64,000 nucleotides of DNA from CALAED01 sp036378315 (lineage in GTDB: Bacteria; Actinomycetota; Actinomycetes; Streptosporangiales; Streptosporangiaceae). The notes beneath the pieces were generated by a model that saw only the letters and a list, made by a program, of their open reading frames with translations, ran no database searches and was not told the DNA's origin. Location: the NCBI GenBank assembly GCA_036378315.1, contig DASUWU010000039.1:1-64000 (forward strand). Reading direction: 5' to 3'. The position numbers were made by a program, and so were the translations under genes. Below, piece by piece: positions 51,992 through 60,331 of the stretch; the first letter of the stretch is position 1; each line of letters opens with the position of its first letter.

Positions 51992-52419
51992 CCGAGCACG
52001 CCGAGGCGATCGAAGCAGACCTGCTCCGCTACTACGGGGTGGACATCCTCGACTATCACCGCGGCCTGCTTTCCGCCCGGCGGCTCCGGGTCCTGGTGCA
52101 GCACCTCCCGCGCGACGCCGCGCTGGTCAGGGCGGTGCGCGGCGAGGCGGCCGACTGGGGGCCGACCGAGCATCTGCTGGCCGTCGCCGCCGACGAGCTC
52201 GCCATCGGAAACTGGCTGTTCGCCTCGGCGCACACCGCGGAGTCGGCCGACCGGCCGGAACGTCCGCAGCCGATCCGACGCCCGGGAGCCGACTCCGAAG
52301 CCGACCCTGAAGCCGGCCCGGCACCCGACGGTGGAGCCGACGCGGTGGACGGCCACGCGGCCGCCGCGACCCCCGAGCAGATAGCGGCGTTCTTCGGGGC
52401 GCCCGCCCCCAGGAGGTGA
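51988..52419 (+). CDS. Tail assembly chaperone T (made by -1 frameshift or internal start)
   Basis: The T part of the chaperone pair, 143 aa if started at the ATGA overlap at 51988. It opens TEHAEAIEADLLRYYGVDILDYHRGLLSARRLRVLVQHLPRD, a pattern recurring in second chaperone genes of actinophages, then a Pro/Asp/Glu-rich end. Expressed by frameshifting from the gene at 51680 it would give a fusion of about 240 aa that binds the tape measure and tube during assembly. Followed within 3 nt by the tape measure gene. Confidence 0.78.
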   Translation: MTEHAEAIEADLLRYYGVDILDYHRGLLSARRLRVLVQHLPRDAALVRAVRGEAADWGPTEHLLAVAADELAIGNWLFASAHTAESADRPERPQPIRRPGADSEADPEAGPAPDGGADAVDGHAAAATPEQIAAFFGAPAPRR

Positions 52420-52422
52420 GCC

Positions 52423-53886
52423 GTGGCCCAACTCGAGCTCAGCTCCATCACCGCCGAGGCCGACGCGGCGATCCGCGACCTGATCGTGAGCGCCAAGCAG
52501 TCGGTGGCCGACGCCGTATCCAACGCGGCCCAGGAGCTCTCCCAGAACCTCACCCAGCACGTCAACGACGAGCTGGTCGAAATGACCGCGCGGTTCAAAG
52601 AGACCCATCCGGCCGTGACGCAGGCGGTCACCGACGTGGTCGGCTACGCCGACGCGATCAACACGACAGCGACCGCCATGCGCGAGTCGTTCGATCAGGT
52701 CCGCGAGACCGCCACCCAGCTCAAACAGCTCCCGGGCACGGTCAAGGACATCCGCACCGGGCTGCGCGACACGGCCACCGAAGCCGGCAAGCTCGGCCGT
52801 GACATCCGCCAGTTCGCCGCGAGCTCGCCCGCGGCGATGCGCAGTCTCGCCACCGCGGTCAGCCGTGACCTGTCCCGCGCCTTCACCGCGGCCGGCCAGG
52901 GCGCCGCCAACGCGTCGGCCGCGTTTTCCCGCTTCCGCTCCAGCGCACAGGGACTGGCCGGCTCGGCGGCCGGGGCGGTCCGGTCGCTGGGGCAGCTGGC
53001 CTTGGGGTACGCGCGCGCCGCGGCCCAGGCCGTCGTCGCGGCGGCGCGCACGGTGGCGATGAACGTCGCGCAGCGGGCGATCGCCGTCGCCACCAGACTG
53101 TGGGCCGTCGCGCAGGGCCTGCTCAACGCCGCCATGCGGCTGAACCCCGTCGGCCTGATCATCACCGGGATCACCCTGCTCGTCGGCCTGTTCGTGCTGG
53201 CCTACCAGCGCAGCGAGACGTTCCGGAACATCGTGCAGGCCGTCATGCGCGGCGTGTCCACCGCGATCGGCTGGGTGGTCGACATCGCCAAGGCCGTGTT
53301 CAACTGGATTAAGGCTAACTGGCCGCTGCTGCTCGCCATCCTCGGCGGTCCCATCGGGCTCGCGGTGTTGGCCATCATCAAGCACTGGGACGCGATCAAG
53401 GCTGGCATCACCGCGGTGCGCAACTGGATCGTCGATCGGTGGAACGACGTCATCGGCTTCTTCTCCGGGATACCGGACCGAATCACCGCGGTCGCCAACC
53501 GGATGTGGGAAGGGCTCAAGTCGGCGGCCCGAGGGGCGATCAACTTCCTGATCGACGCCTGGAACCGCCTCGACTTCGGCATCCACGTCCACCTACCGTC
53601 CTTCATCCCCGGCATCGGCGGCAAGGGATTCGACGTCGACGACCTCATTCCCGATATTCCACGCCTCGCCGAAGGCGGCCTGGTGCCGAGCCGGGCCGGG
53701 GGCGTGCTCGCGCTGCTCGGCGAGGGCGGCGAGGACGAGGTCGTGCTGCCGCTGTCCCGCCTGAGCAAGGCGTTCGGCACCACGGCGAGGCCGGTCACCG
53801 TCAACGTCCATCCCCGGCCCGGGCAGTCGGAGTACGAGATCGGGCGCATCGCCGCCCGCGAGATCGCCTGGGCGGCGAAGCGATGA
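52423..53886 (+). CDS. Tape measure protein
   Basis: A 487-aa tape measure. A helical coiled N-terminus (1-200, Ala/Thr/Gln-rich heptads) leads to the conserved hydrophobic block MRLNPVGLIITGITLLVGLFVLAYQRSETFRNIV (about 240-273), further membrane-like segments and a C-terminal part with RLAEGGLVPSRAGG and LLGEGGEDEVVLPLSRL, both tape-measure signatures. At about 1.5 angstrom per residue the tail would be near 70 nm, short for actinophages. GTG start; the stop overlaps the next gene (ATGA). The conserved NPVG block makes the call secure. Confidence 0.9.
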   Translation: MAQLELSSITAEADAAIRDLIVSAKQSVADAVSNAAQELSQNLTQHVNDELVEMTARFKETHPAVTQAVTDVVGYADAINTTATAMRESFDQVRETATQLKQLPGTVKDIRTGLRDTATEAGKLGRDIRQFAASSPAAMRSLATAVSRDLSRAFTAAGQGAANASAAFSRFRSSAQGLAGSAAGAVRSLGQLALGYARAAAQAVVAAARTVAMNVAQRAIAVATRLWAVAQGLLNAAMRLNPVGLIITGITLLVGLFVLAYQRSETFRNIVQAVMRGVSTAIGWVVDIAKAVFNWIKANWPLLLAILGGPIGLAVLAIIKHWDAIKAGITAVRNWIVDRWNDVIGFFSGIPDRITAVANRMWEGLKSAARGAINFLIDAWNRLDFGIHVHLPSFIPGIGGKGFDVDDLIPDIPRLAEGGLVPSRAGGVLALLGEGGEDEVVLPLSRLSKAFGTTARPVTVNVHPRPGQSEYEIGRIAAREIAWAAKR

Positions 53887-54737
53887 CGGCGCTCCAGTTA
53901 CCGGTGTTCGCCGTCGACGGCTGGGCCGGCAACACGGTCGATGATGACGGTGTCGAGTGGTGGGTGACCACGGAGGACGGTTGGGCCTCCTCGCCCGCGA
54001 TCCGGCTCGCCCTGTCCGACCGGCCGGAACGCGACGGCGCGTTCGACTCGCCGTCCTACCGGGGCGCCCGCGTGATCACCCTGGAGGGCGTCGCGATCGC
54101 GCCGGATCGGATCAGCAAGGAGCGCGCCAAGGACCGGATAGCCGCGGTGCTGGCGGACGGCGGCGGCCTGCGCCCGCTGGTGGTCTCCGAGCCGCACGGG
54201 ACCCGGCGCGCGCTGGTCCGGCTGTCGGCGGAGACCAAGATCGCCGACCGCAAGGCCGGCGTGTTCGAGTTCTCCGTGCAGCTCACCGCGCCCGATCCGC
54301 TCAGATACTCGGACGGCCTGAACGCGGCGAACTGCCCGCTGCCCAGCTCAAGCGGCGGCGTGCGGTTTCCGCTCACGTTTCCGCTGGACTTCGGCGTGGG
54401 CTCCGCCGGCGGGCGGCTCGTCCTCCAAAACGCGGGCACCGCACCGACCTGGCCATTCTGGCGGATCGCCGGGCCATGCCGGAGCCCGGTGATCACCGAC
54501 ACGGTGACCGGTGCGGAGCTGGTTTTCGCCCTCGACCTGCAGGCCGGCGAGACGCTCGACGTGGACACTGACGCCCGCACCGTTCTGCTGCAGGGCACGG
54601 CATCCCGGCGCGCCGCGCTGTTGCCGAGCTCACGGTGGTTCCCGTTGCGGCCCGGGACGACGCAGGTCGCCTTCCGCGCCGCCGAGTTCGATGCGGCGGC
54701 CCTGCTCACGGTCGAGTGGCACGACGCCTGGATGTGA
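53883..54737 (+). CDS. Distal tail protein (Dit-like)
   Basis: A 284-aa protein directly after the tape measure, the standard place of Dit. It has EWWVTTEDGWASSPAIRLALSDRPERDGAFDSPSYRGARVITLEG, the conserved N-terminal ring domain with the DG-F-D-SP-YRG pattern, and a C-terminal beta domain starting NCPLPSSSGGVRFPLTFPLDFG as in actinophage Dit proteins. It would form the hub at the tail tip that carries fibres. ATG overlaps the tape measure stop. Confidence 0.85.
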   Translation: MTALQLPVFAVDGWAGNTVDDDGVEWWVTTEDGWASSPAIRLALSDRPERDGAFDSPSYRGARVITLEGVAIAPDRISKERAKDRIAAVLADGGGLRPLVVSEPHGTRRALVRLSAETKIADRKAGVFEFSVQLTAPDPLRYSDGLNAANCPLPSSSGGVRFPLTFPLDFGVGSAGGRLVLQNAGTAPTWPFWRIAGPCRSPVITDTVTGAELVFALDLQAGETLDVDTDARTVLLQGTASRRAALLPSSRWFPLRPGTTQVAFRAAEFDAAALLTVEWHDAWM

Positions 54738-54765
54738 CCACAACCCAAGGAGAGGAATTCGTGTC

Positions 54766-55776
54766 ATGGCCGAGCGTGATTCGGGCTGGGTCTCAGGAGG
54801 CCTGGTCGGCGCGGATGACGCGCGTCTGGCCACGGGGGTGCTCGCGACGCCGGGGACCGGACCGATCCAGGCACGCACCGGCCTGAAGCCGGCGGCGGGC
54901 GCACCGGGTCTCGTCGAGGCGACGCCGACGCCCTCGATGAGCGTCACGGTCCGGCCGTTCCAGGCGTCCATCCAGGGCACACGCACCACCGACGCCGGTC
55001 CCTACCTCGTGACCCTCGACCAGACCAAGACGATCACCGTCCCGCCCGCTCACCCGTCCAACCCGAGGTCCGACCTCATCGTGGCGCAACAGCGCGACCA
55101 GCAGTACGGCGACGAGACCACCGCCATGGAGGTCCGGTGCGTGAGCGGAACTCCGGGGGCCGCCCCCGCGGATCCGACGGTCTCGGCAGACTACGCGCCG
55201 CTCGCCCGGATCAGCGTGCAGGCCGGTGCCACCCAGATCACGAAGGCCGACCTGACCGACCTCCGCGTGTTCACCTCCGCGCTCGGCGGCGTGATCCCGG
55301 TGCGCGGCCCGGCCGATCGCCCCGCCAACCCGTACGCCGGGCTGTACGTCCACCGCCTCGACACCAGCAGGCTGGAAGGCTTCGACGGGACGCGATGGCA
55401 GACGCTGACCCGGGACGATGACACCGGCTGGCTCCAGGTGCCGGTCGCGGCGAACTGGACGGCCGGGACTCCGGAGCTCAACCAGGACGGTCCGGACGTA
55501 CGGATCCGGCGGGTCGGCAACCTGGTCCACATGCGCGGCGGCGTGACCCGGCAGAACTCCCCTGGCACACACGGAACGCTCCTGCTGGTCGTGCCCAGCG
55601 GCTTGGTGCCTGCCTTCGCACACCGCTGGGTGGCGCCCACCTGGAAAGGCACCGGCGCCCAGTTCTACGAGCTGGCCGTACGCGTGGACGGAGAGTTGCA
55701 GATGTACACCGACGGCACTCCGGCGGTCCCCGTGGGTGAGTCCATCCTTGTCAACACCACATGGCTCCTGGGCTGA
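54766..55776 (+). CDS. Tail fibre/receptor-binding protein, copy 1
   Basis: A 336-aa protein whose N-terminal ~190 residues (MAERDSGWVSGGLVGADDARLATG..., RDQQYGDE, ITKADLTDLRVF) are shared with the next gene. The block PPAHPSNPRSDLIVAQQRDQQYGDE with AGATQITKADLTDLR is typical of baseplate and receptor-binding proteins of actinophages. The C-terminus (GWLQVPVAANWTAGTPELNQDGPDVRIRRVGNLVHMRGGVTRQ) resembles head domains of fibres and is unlike that of copy 2. It presumably attaches to the Dit hub and recognises a target surface. GGAGAGG lies upstream of the ATG. Confidence 0.75.
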   Translation: MAERDSGWVSGGLVGADDARLATGVLATPGTGPIQARTGLKPAAGAPGLVEATPTPSMSVTVRPFQASIQGTRTTDAGPYLVTLDQTKTITVPPAHPSNPRSDLIVAQQRDQQYGDETTAMEVRCVSGTPGAAPADPTVSADYAPLARISVQAGATQITKADLTDLRVFTSALGGVIPVRGPADRPANPYAGLYVHRLDTSRLEGFDGTRWQTLTRDDDTGWLQVPVAANWTAGTPELNQDGPDVRIRRVGNLVHMRGGVTRQNSPGTHGTLLLVVPSGLVPAFAHRWVAPTWKGTGAQFYELAVRVDGELQMYTDGTPAVPVGESILVNTTWLLG

Positions 55777-55795
55777 CGAGAGGAAACCGACCGAA

Positions 55796-56845
55796 ATGGC
55801 AGAACGCGACTCCGGCTGGGTGTCCGGCGGCGTCGTCGACGCCGAGGACGCCCGGCTCGCGACCGGCGTCCTCGCCATGGCCGGCGCCGGGCCGATCCAG
55901 ACGCGTACCGGGCTCAAGCCGGGACCCGGCAATCCCGGCCTGGTACAGGCGACGGCGACGCCGTCGAGCGGCATCACGGTGCAGCCGTTCCAGGCCGTCA
56001 TCCAGGGCACCCGGCTGACCGCGGCCGGCTCGTACCTGGTCACGCTCGACCAGGTGAAGACGGTGGCGGTGCCGCCGGCGCATCCGTCCAACCCGCGCCT
56101 CGACCTGATCGTGGCGCGGCAGCGCGACCAGCAGTACGGCGACGAGAGCAGCGGCATGACGGTGGAATGCGTGAGCGGCACGCCCGCCGCCGCGCCGGTC
56201 CCGCCCCCGGTCCCAGGCGACTATGTGGTGCTGGCGCAGCTCACGGTCCGCGCCGGCGCCGGCGTGATCAGCTCCACCGACATCACCGACCGCCGATCGT
56301 TCGCGGTCGCCGCCGGCGGCGTGCTACCGCTGCTGCCGCATGAGACCCCGCCCGCCCAGGGCTTCGACGGCCAGCGGGTCTACGACCTGGAGACCGGGCA
56401 GGACCTGGTGTGGCGGGCGGCCGGCTGGCGGCCCGCCGTCGCCGGGACGATCCAGGCGTACGGCCCGGCGGATTCGGGTTGGCCGCGGTCCGGCACGACC
56501 ACCGGGAACACGCCGTTGGTGACCAACCAGGTCACGATCCCGCCCGCACCGTTCCCGCGCCTGCTGTACTACACGACGCAGGTCCTGGTCGGGACGTCGA
56601 CGACGACGAACCGGTTCGACCACACCGTGATCATCAATGGCGTCGCCGAGCGGGTTTCGGCCTTTCACGGTGGTGCGACGAGCCTGACGAGCGTGGGCGC
56701 GGCGGGACAGTATGTCCTCGCGAGCGGCACCACGCCGCTCATCGTGCAGAGCACCGTGACGGCCCTCACCGCGCCGTCGACGGCGACGGTCGGGGAGCTC
56801 CGGACCAGATACAACGCGATCAACGTACTGGCCATCCCGCTGTGA
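55796..56845 (+). CDS. Tail fibre/receptor-binding protein, copy 2
   Basis: A 349-aa paralog of the preceding protein. The first ~190 residues are closely similar (MAERDSGWVSGGVVDAEDARLATGVLA..., PPAHPSNPRLDLIVARQRDQQYGDE), so the stem or attachment domain is duplicated. The C-terminal half is different (WPRSGTTTGNTPLVTNQVTIPPAPFPRLLYYTTQVLVGTSTTTNRF), suggesting another binding specificity. GAGAGG upstream of the ATG. Its stop overlaps the next gene (GTGA). Gene duplication with tip exchange is a frequent way to widen host range. Confidence 0.75.
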   Translation: MAERDSGWVSGGVVDAEDARLATGVLAMAGAGPIQTRTGLKPGPGNPGLVQATATPSSGITVQPFQAVIQGTRLTAAGSYLVTLDQVKTVAVPPAHPSNPRLDLIVARQRDQQYGDESSGMTVECVSGTPAAAPVPPPVPGDYVVLAQLTVRAGAGVISSTDITDRRSFAVAAGGVLPLLPHETPPAQGFDGQRVYDLETGQDLVWRAAGWRPAVAGTIQAYGPADSGWPRSGTTTGNTPLVTNQVTIPPAPFPRLLYYTTQVLVGTSTTTNRFDHTVIINGVAERVSAFHGGATSLTSVGAAGQYVLASGTTPLIVQSTVTALTAPSTATVGELRTRYNAINVLAIPL

Positions 56846-57975
56846 CCGGCCGGTACAGCTACTACGTGGCCGATCTGGGCACCGGCGTGGTCCGCGATGA
56901 GCTGCCGCTGCGCGGGGTGTCGTTCAGCACGGCCCTCAACGACGCGGGTGAGTTCCGCGGCCAACTCGTGCTCGGCGACCCGCGGATCGCCGTGCACGAG
57001 CCGTCGACGGCCGTCGCCCCCGGCCGCACCGCCCTCTACGTCGAACGGGACGGCGTCCCGGTCTGGGGCGGCGTCGTATGGACGAGCCGGTACTCGTCGG
57101 CCGACCGGACGATCGAGATCGACGCCGCGGGATTCCTGTCCTACTTCGACCATCGCCGGGTGCTGCCGTCCACGTACGACTCAGCGGCCGACGACCTGGC
57201 GACGCTGGCGACGTCCTACACCGACGTGGACCAGACCGAGATCGTCCGGGACCTGGTGCGCCAGGCCCAGGCCCAGCCCGGCGGCGACATCGGGATCGAG
57301 CCGGCCGAAACGGAGCCGGCCGCGGCCCCCATCCTCCGCACGATCTCCTACCCGGGCGCGCAGCTCAAGAGCGTGGGCGAGGCGCTGCGCGAGCTCGCCG
57401 CCCTGGAAGACGGCCCGGATGTCCTGTTCGACGTCGCGCACGCGCCGGGCGGCGGGATGGTGCGACGGCTGCTCGTGGGCACTCCCATGCTCGGCCAGCA
57501 GGGCTCGCCTTACGTCTGGGAGTACGGCGCCAACCTGGTGAGCTACACCTGGTCCGAGGACGGGTCGAGCACCGCCAACCGGATCTTCGCCCTCGGCGGC
57601 ACCAGGGACGGCGATCAGGGCCAGCTGATCGCGGTCGCGGCCGACCAGACCACCGGGAGCCCGCTGGCCGAGACCGAGGTGTCCTACCTCGACATCATGG
57701 AGCCGGACGTCCTCCGCTCGCACGCGACGGCCGCGCTCGCCGCCGTGTCCCGCCCCGTCGTGCTGCCCGAGCTGACGGTGCGAGCCGACCTCGACCCGGT
57801 GCTCGGCTCCTATCACGTCGGCGACGACGCGCTGATCGTCATCAACGACGCGTTCTTCGCGGCCGGCGTGCAGTTCTCGGCGCGGATCATCGGGATCGCG
57901 GTGACCCCGGGCGACGACGCCGCCGAGGAAGAAGTGCAGCTCACCGTCAGCCCTCTCCAGAACGGACCGGCATGA
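56842..57975 (+). CDS. Gp37/Tal-like minor tail protein
   Basis: A 377-aa tail-tip protein of the siphovirus ReqiPepy6 Gp37-like group. The N-terminus (RYSYYVADLGTGVVRDELPLRGVSFSTALNDAGEFRGQLVLGD) resembles tail-associated (Tal, gp27-like) ring proteins; further blocks are WGGVVWTSRYSSADRTIEIDAAGFLSYFDHR and LIAVAADQTTGSPLAETEVSYLDIMEPDVLRSHA. It would close the tip and connect fibres. There is no enzymatic domain visible. GTG start overlaps the fibre gene stop; its own stop overlaps the next small gene. Confidence 0.82.
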   Translation: MTGRYSYYVADLGTGVVRDELPLRGVSFSTALNDAGEFRGQLVLGDPRIAVHEPSTAVAPGRTALYVERDGVPVWGGVVWTSRYSSADRTIEIDAAGFLSYFDHRRVLPSTYDSAADDLATLATSYTDVDQTEIVRDLVRQAQAQPGGDIGIEPAETEPAAAPILRTISYPGAQLKSVGEALRELAALEDGPDVLFDVAHAPGGGMVRRLLVGTPMLGQQGSPYVWEYGANLVSYTWSEDGSSTANRIFALGGTRDGDQGQLIAVAADQTTGSPLAETEVSYLDIMEPDVLRSHATAALAAVSRPVVLPELTVRADLDPVLGSYHVGDDALIVINDAFFAAGVQFSARIIGIAVTPGDDAAEEEVQLTVSPLQNGPA

Positions 57976-58151
57976 CCCGGATCAACCATCCCGACTCGAT
58001 CCTGACAGAACTCCGGGAGCTGCGGCGCCGGCTGCACGCCCTGGAGACCGCCGTCTACCGCGGCTCGCCCCCGCCGGCCGCCCGCGCCGACGACCACCCC
58101 GACCCCGCGCCCCCGGACCCCGCCGACGCGGACGCCGGCAACCCGGAATGA
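57972..58151 (+). CDS. Small tail-module protein with coiled-coil segment (59 aa)
   Basis: A 59-aa protein translated from an ATGA overlap with the Gp37-like gene. It starts MTRINHPDSILTELRELRRRLHALETAVYRGSP, a short coiled coil with leucine heptads, followed by a Pro/Asp/Ala-rich tail. Similar small proteins close tail operons of some actinophages. It is the last gene of the module; there is no holin-like membrane segment. Confidence 0.65.
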   Translation: MTRINHPDSILTELRELRRRLHALETAVYRGSPPPAARADDHPDPAPPDPADADAGNPE

Positions 58152-58197
58152 CTCACCGCGCGCGCCGGCCCGCACGCAGCCGATCGCTCAATGATCT

Positions 58198-58332
58198 TCA
58201 GGTGCTGTGCCCGTAGATGCGGTCCAGCCCCACGAGATCGACCTCGCCGGCGTCCGCCGTGGCCGGCGGCACGATCTTCGGCGGCGGCCGGCGAGCGTAG
58301 ATCCGCCGGTGCGCGGTCCGTACTCCTGGCAC
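58198..58332 (-). CDS. Doubtful 44-aa ORF in the gap after the tail module
   Basis: A frame starting at GTG 58332 reads PGVRTAHRRIYARRPPPKIV, then PPATADAGEVDLVGLDRIYG and ends HST. The composition reads like protein, but the start lies only 10 nt from the divergent lipoprotein start and no ribosome site is seen. It could be a pseudogene tail. Confidence 0.25.
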   Translation of the reverse strand: MPGVRTAHRRIYARRPPPKIVPPATADAGEVDLVGLDRIYGHST

Positions 58333-58342
58333 AATTCACGAC

Positions 58343-59392
58343 GTGTTCCGAAGTAGTTCGCCAATAGCAATTAATAGGCCGCGCGGCGTGCTGCCGATCG
58401 CCGCCGGCATCGCGTTTCTGGGCATGGCCGTCACGGGTTGTGGCCCAGGGGGCGGAACCGGCCGAGCGGCCCTCGCCAAGCTGCCGCCGCCGCTCACGCG
58501 CGCGATCACGGAGGCCGGCGCGAAGCAGGTGCTCATCAGGCACATGGTGACGATGAACCTGGCGCAACGACGGCTGAGCGCCACCGTCGCCGCGCGGGCG
58601 GAGACCGGCTCGGCCCTCGAGCTGCGCAGGGCGGAGTACAAGATCTTCAAGGCCAACAAGCTGCGCGCCTACAGCTTCAAGTTCACCTCGGCATGGGGAG
58701 CGAGCCCGAAGTTCAATACCTATCCTCGCTGGTTCGTCATCGCGCCGACCAACACCGGCACGGGCAAGAAGACCCGAGACCTCATGGTGTTCGTCCAGGA
58801 CGCGCGGGGCGGGCCGTGGCTGGTCGCCTACAGCCCCCGGGCCGACCGCGCCACCGGTGCGCTCGGCAAGGGCATCGACGTCGCCGACGTTCCCGATGTG
58901 GTGCCGCCGAACGATCCTTCGCTCGTCCTACCACCGGACCGGCTCCCCGCGGCCCACGCCGACATGCTGTCCAGGGGCAAGCGCAGCCCGTCGACCCAAC
59001 TGTTCCGGCTCACCGCGTCGGTGACCGACCGCTACAAGTCGGTGCTGGAGAACCGCAAGGTCTTCACCAAGCTCGGCTGGAAGGGGTACTACACCCCGAC
59101 GCCGTCGCCGCATCCGGTGTACGCGGTGCGGACCACGTCCGGCGGCGCGCTCGTCTGGTACGCCGTCGACTTCACGACGGCGGGTCGCAACCCGGGAAAG
59201 GCCACCGACCTCGTCTGGGAAATCGACTCGTGGGGCGACCTCTTCACGCCTTTCGTCGGCCGGTCAAAAGTCCATTCCTGGTACAAGGGTCTCGAACGCC
59301 AAGAGGTCGTGGCCTACGTGCCGCCGCGCGGCAAGGGCAAGATCCAGGTCATCGCCGACCGCTGGTCCCCGGTCTCTCTCCGCGGCCGGTAA
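58343..59392 (+). CDS. Secreted lipoprotein of unknown function
   Basis: A 349-aa protein with a lipobox AVTGC (C33) after an N-terminal hydrophobic stretch (GVLPIAAGIAFLGMAV). The mature part has no motif I recognise; features are MNLAQRRLSATVAARAETGSALELRRAEYKIFKANKLR, KFNTYPRWFVIAPTNT, GPWLVAYSPRADRA and a region with several Trp. Similar proteins occur next to regulatory genes in actinomycetes. GTG at 58343 is used but has no ribosome site; a GTG at 58388 also precedes the lipobox. Not clearly part of the tail operon. Confidence 0.65.
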   Translation: MFRSSSPIAINRPRGVLPIAAGIAFLGMAVTGCGPGGGTGRAALAKLPPPLTRAITEAGAKQVLIRHMVTMNLAQRRLSATVAARAETGSALELRRAEYKIFKANKLRAYSFKFTSAWGASPKFNTYPRWFVIAPTNTGTGKKTRDLMVFVQDARGGPWLVAYSPRADRATGALGKGIDVADVPDVVPPNDPSLVLPPDRLPAAHADMLSRGKRSPSTQLFRLTASVTDRYKSVLENRKVFTKLGWKGYYTPTPSPHPVYAVRTTSGGALVWYAVDFTTAGRNPGKATDLVWEIDSWGDLFTPFVGRSKVHSWYKGLERQEVVAYVPPRGKGKIQVIADRWSPVSLRGR

Positions 59393-59528
59393 CCGCCGCC
59401 TCGATAACTTCTGGCGCAGTCACGGCTCAGCATAAGACGATCCGACGTGATGCCGCTGCGCGGAACCCAGCCCTTACTTCCTGTCCTTCGCAAGATTCAG
59501 ATTATCGCCGACCCTAACTGCATCTTCC

Positions 59529-60014
59529 CTAGTGGGCAAACCGATCGCATGGCACGAGTCGGTCCAAGAACTCCCCAAAGGAGCCGGAGACTTGCCGCGG
59601 AACCCTATCTTCGTCAATGTAGGTGACTGTTGGTTCGCCACAGGGTCCGCACGTCGAATAGTCGAGCATAACGGTATCGTGACCGGCGGAGGGGGTTAGG
59701 CAAATGACAATACCGATGTCTGGATAGCCCCATTCGTTAATTAGATAGGAACTGCCAAGTTCGGACGTTGAGTCAATCCCCCATTTGCCACCTATTCCAA
59801 GCAGGGCCTTGACCTCGAAATGGTCCGACGCCCAGGAAGTCGGGAAGTCGGTGGGGTAGCACTTATTTCGGAGACTGCCGCCGTTACGCTGATGCAGCGC
59901 GTTTACATATCGGCCTGGAAGTCGGACGCCAAGATCCTGCTCCGCGCGTCTCACCATTGATTCGTCCAGTGGTGGTCCTGTATAGAAGTTGCTTTCATCA
60001 TACAGCTCCGTCAT
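59529..60014 (-). CDS. SMI1/KNR4 (SUKH) family immunity-type protein
   Basis: A 161-aa SUKH-domain protein: DESMVRRAEQDLGVRLPGRYVNALHQRNGG is the domain start, with HFEVKALLGIGGKWG, SSYLINEWGYPDIGIVICLTPSAGHDTVMLDYS and VPRQVSGSFGEFLDRLV following. SUKH proteins often neutralise polymorphic toxins from neighbouring cells. No toxin gene is seen nearby, so it is an orphan immunity gene. Its GC content is clearly lower than that of its neighbours, a sign of transfer. AAAGGA stands 6 nt before the ATG. Confidence 0.85.
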   Translation of the reverse strand: MTELYDESNFYTGPPLDESMVRRAEQDLGVRLPGRYVNALHQRNGGSLRNKCYPTDFPTSWASDHFEVKALLGIGGKWGIDSTSELGSSYLINEWGYPDIGIVICLTPSAGHDTVMLDYSTCGPCGEPTVTYIDEDRVPRQVSGSFGEFLDRLVPCDRFAH

Positions 60015-60180
60015 GCATGTCCTTTCTCAACCGGAGAATCCACCGGTGTGGCCTGTCTTCGCGTGGACCCACCTATCATGAGCTGGCTACCCCGATCGTA
60101 GACTCTGCTGACGGGCGGTGCGTTGCGCTCCTCCGCCAAAGGGACCGATGAGCGCCCCCCGGGCGTCACACCTTCAGAAT

Positions 60181-60285
60181 GTGGCCCGATCCGGCCATCG
60201 TGCACCCATTAACCCACGCGTTGTCAACGAGTCATTACTAGATGCCAACGTCAATACCGAGGGATAATGTGGCCGAATTTGGCCA
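60181..60285. repeat. Two TGGCC-N6-GGCCA dyads in the SUKH/ECF gap
   Basis: AATGTGGCC followed by a six-base centre and GGCCA occurs at about 60178-60197 and 60266-60285 (16 of 20 positions alike). They are operator candidates for the SUKH or sigma gene. The rest of the 351-base gap 60015-60365 has low GC and no gene that I can see, apart from a weak promoter. Confidence 0.45.
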
Positions 60286-60302
60286 GCCGGCCGCCGGTGC
60301 GC

Positions 60303-60331
60303 ATTACAGCGTTGTGGGCGGCTGCTAGCAT
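60303..60331 (+). promoter_or_regulatory. Weak promoter candidate before the ECF sigma gene
   Basis: ATTACA (60303-60308) and TAGCAT (60326-60331) are 17 nt apart. The -35 matches only four of six bases. It lies 35 nt before the TTG at 60366. Confidence 0.3.

Noticed and set aside
54766..56845. The duplicated fibre-gene DNA as an insertion sequence or direct-repeat mobile element
   Set aside because: The repeat is confined to homologous coding domains in the same frame; no transposase or terminal repeats.
50482..58151. Tail genes as a complete prophage
   Set aside because: No integrase, attachment repeats, portal, terminase, capsid or lysis genes are visible on either side within the window.
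50482..58151. Tail genes as a contractile injection system
   Set aside because: No sheath, baseplate wedge or AAA+ (eCIS-type) gene; the MoxR ATPase at 22690 is far away and in its own operon.
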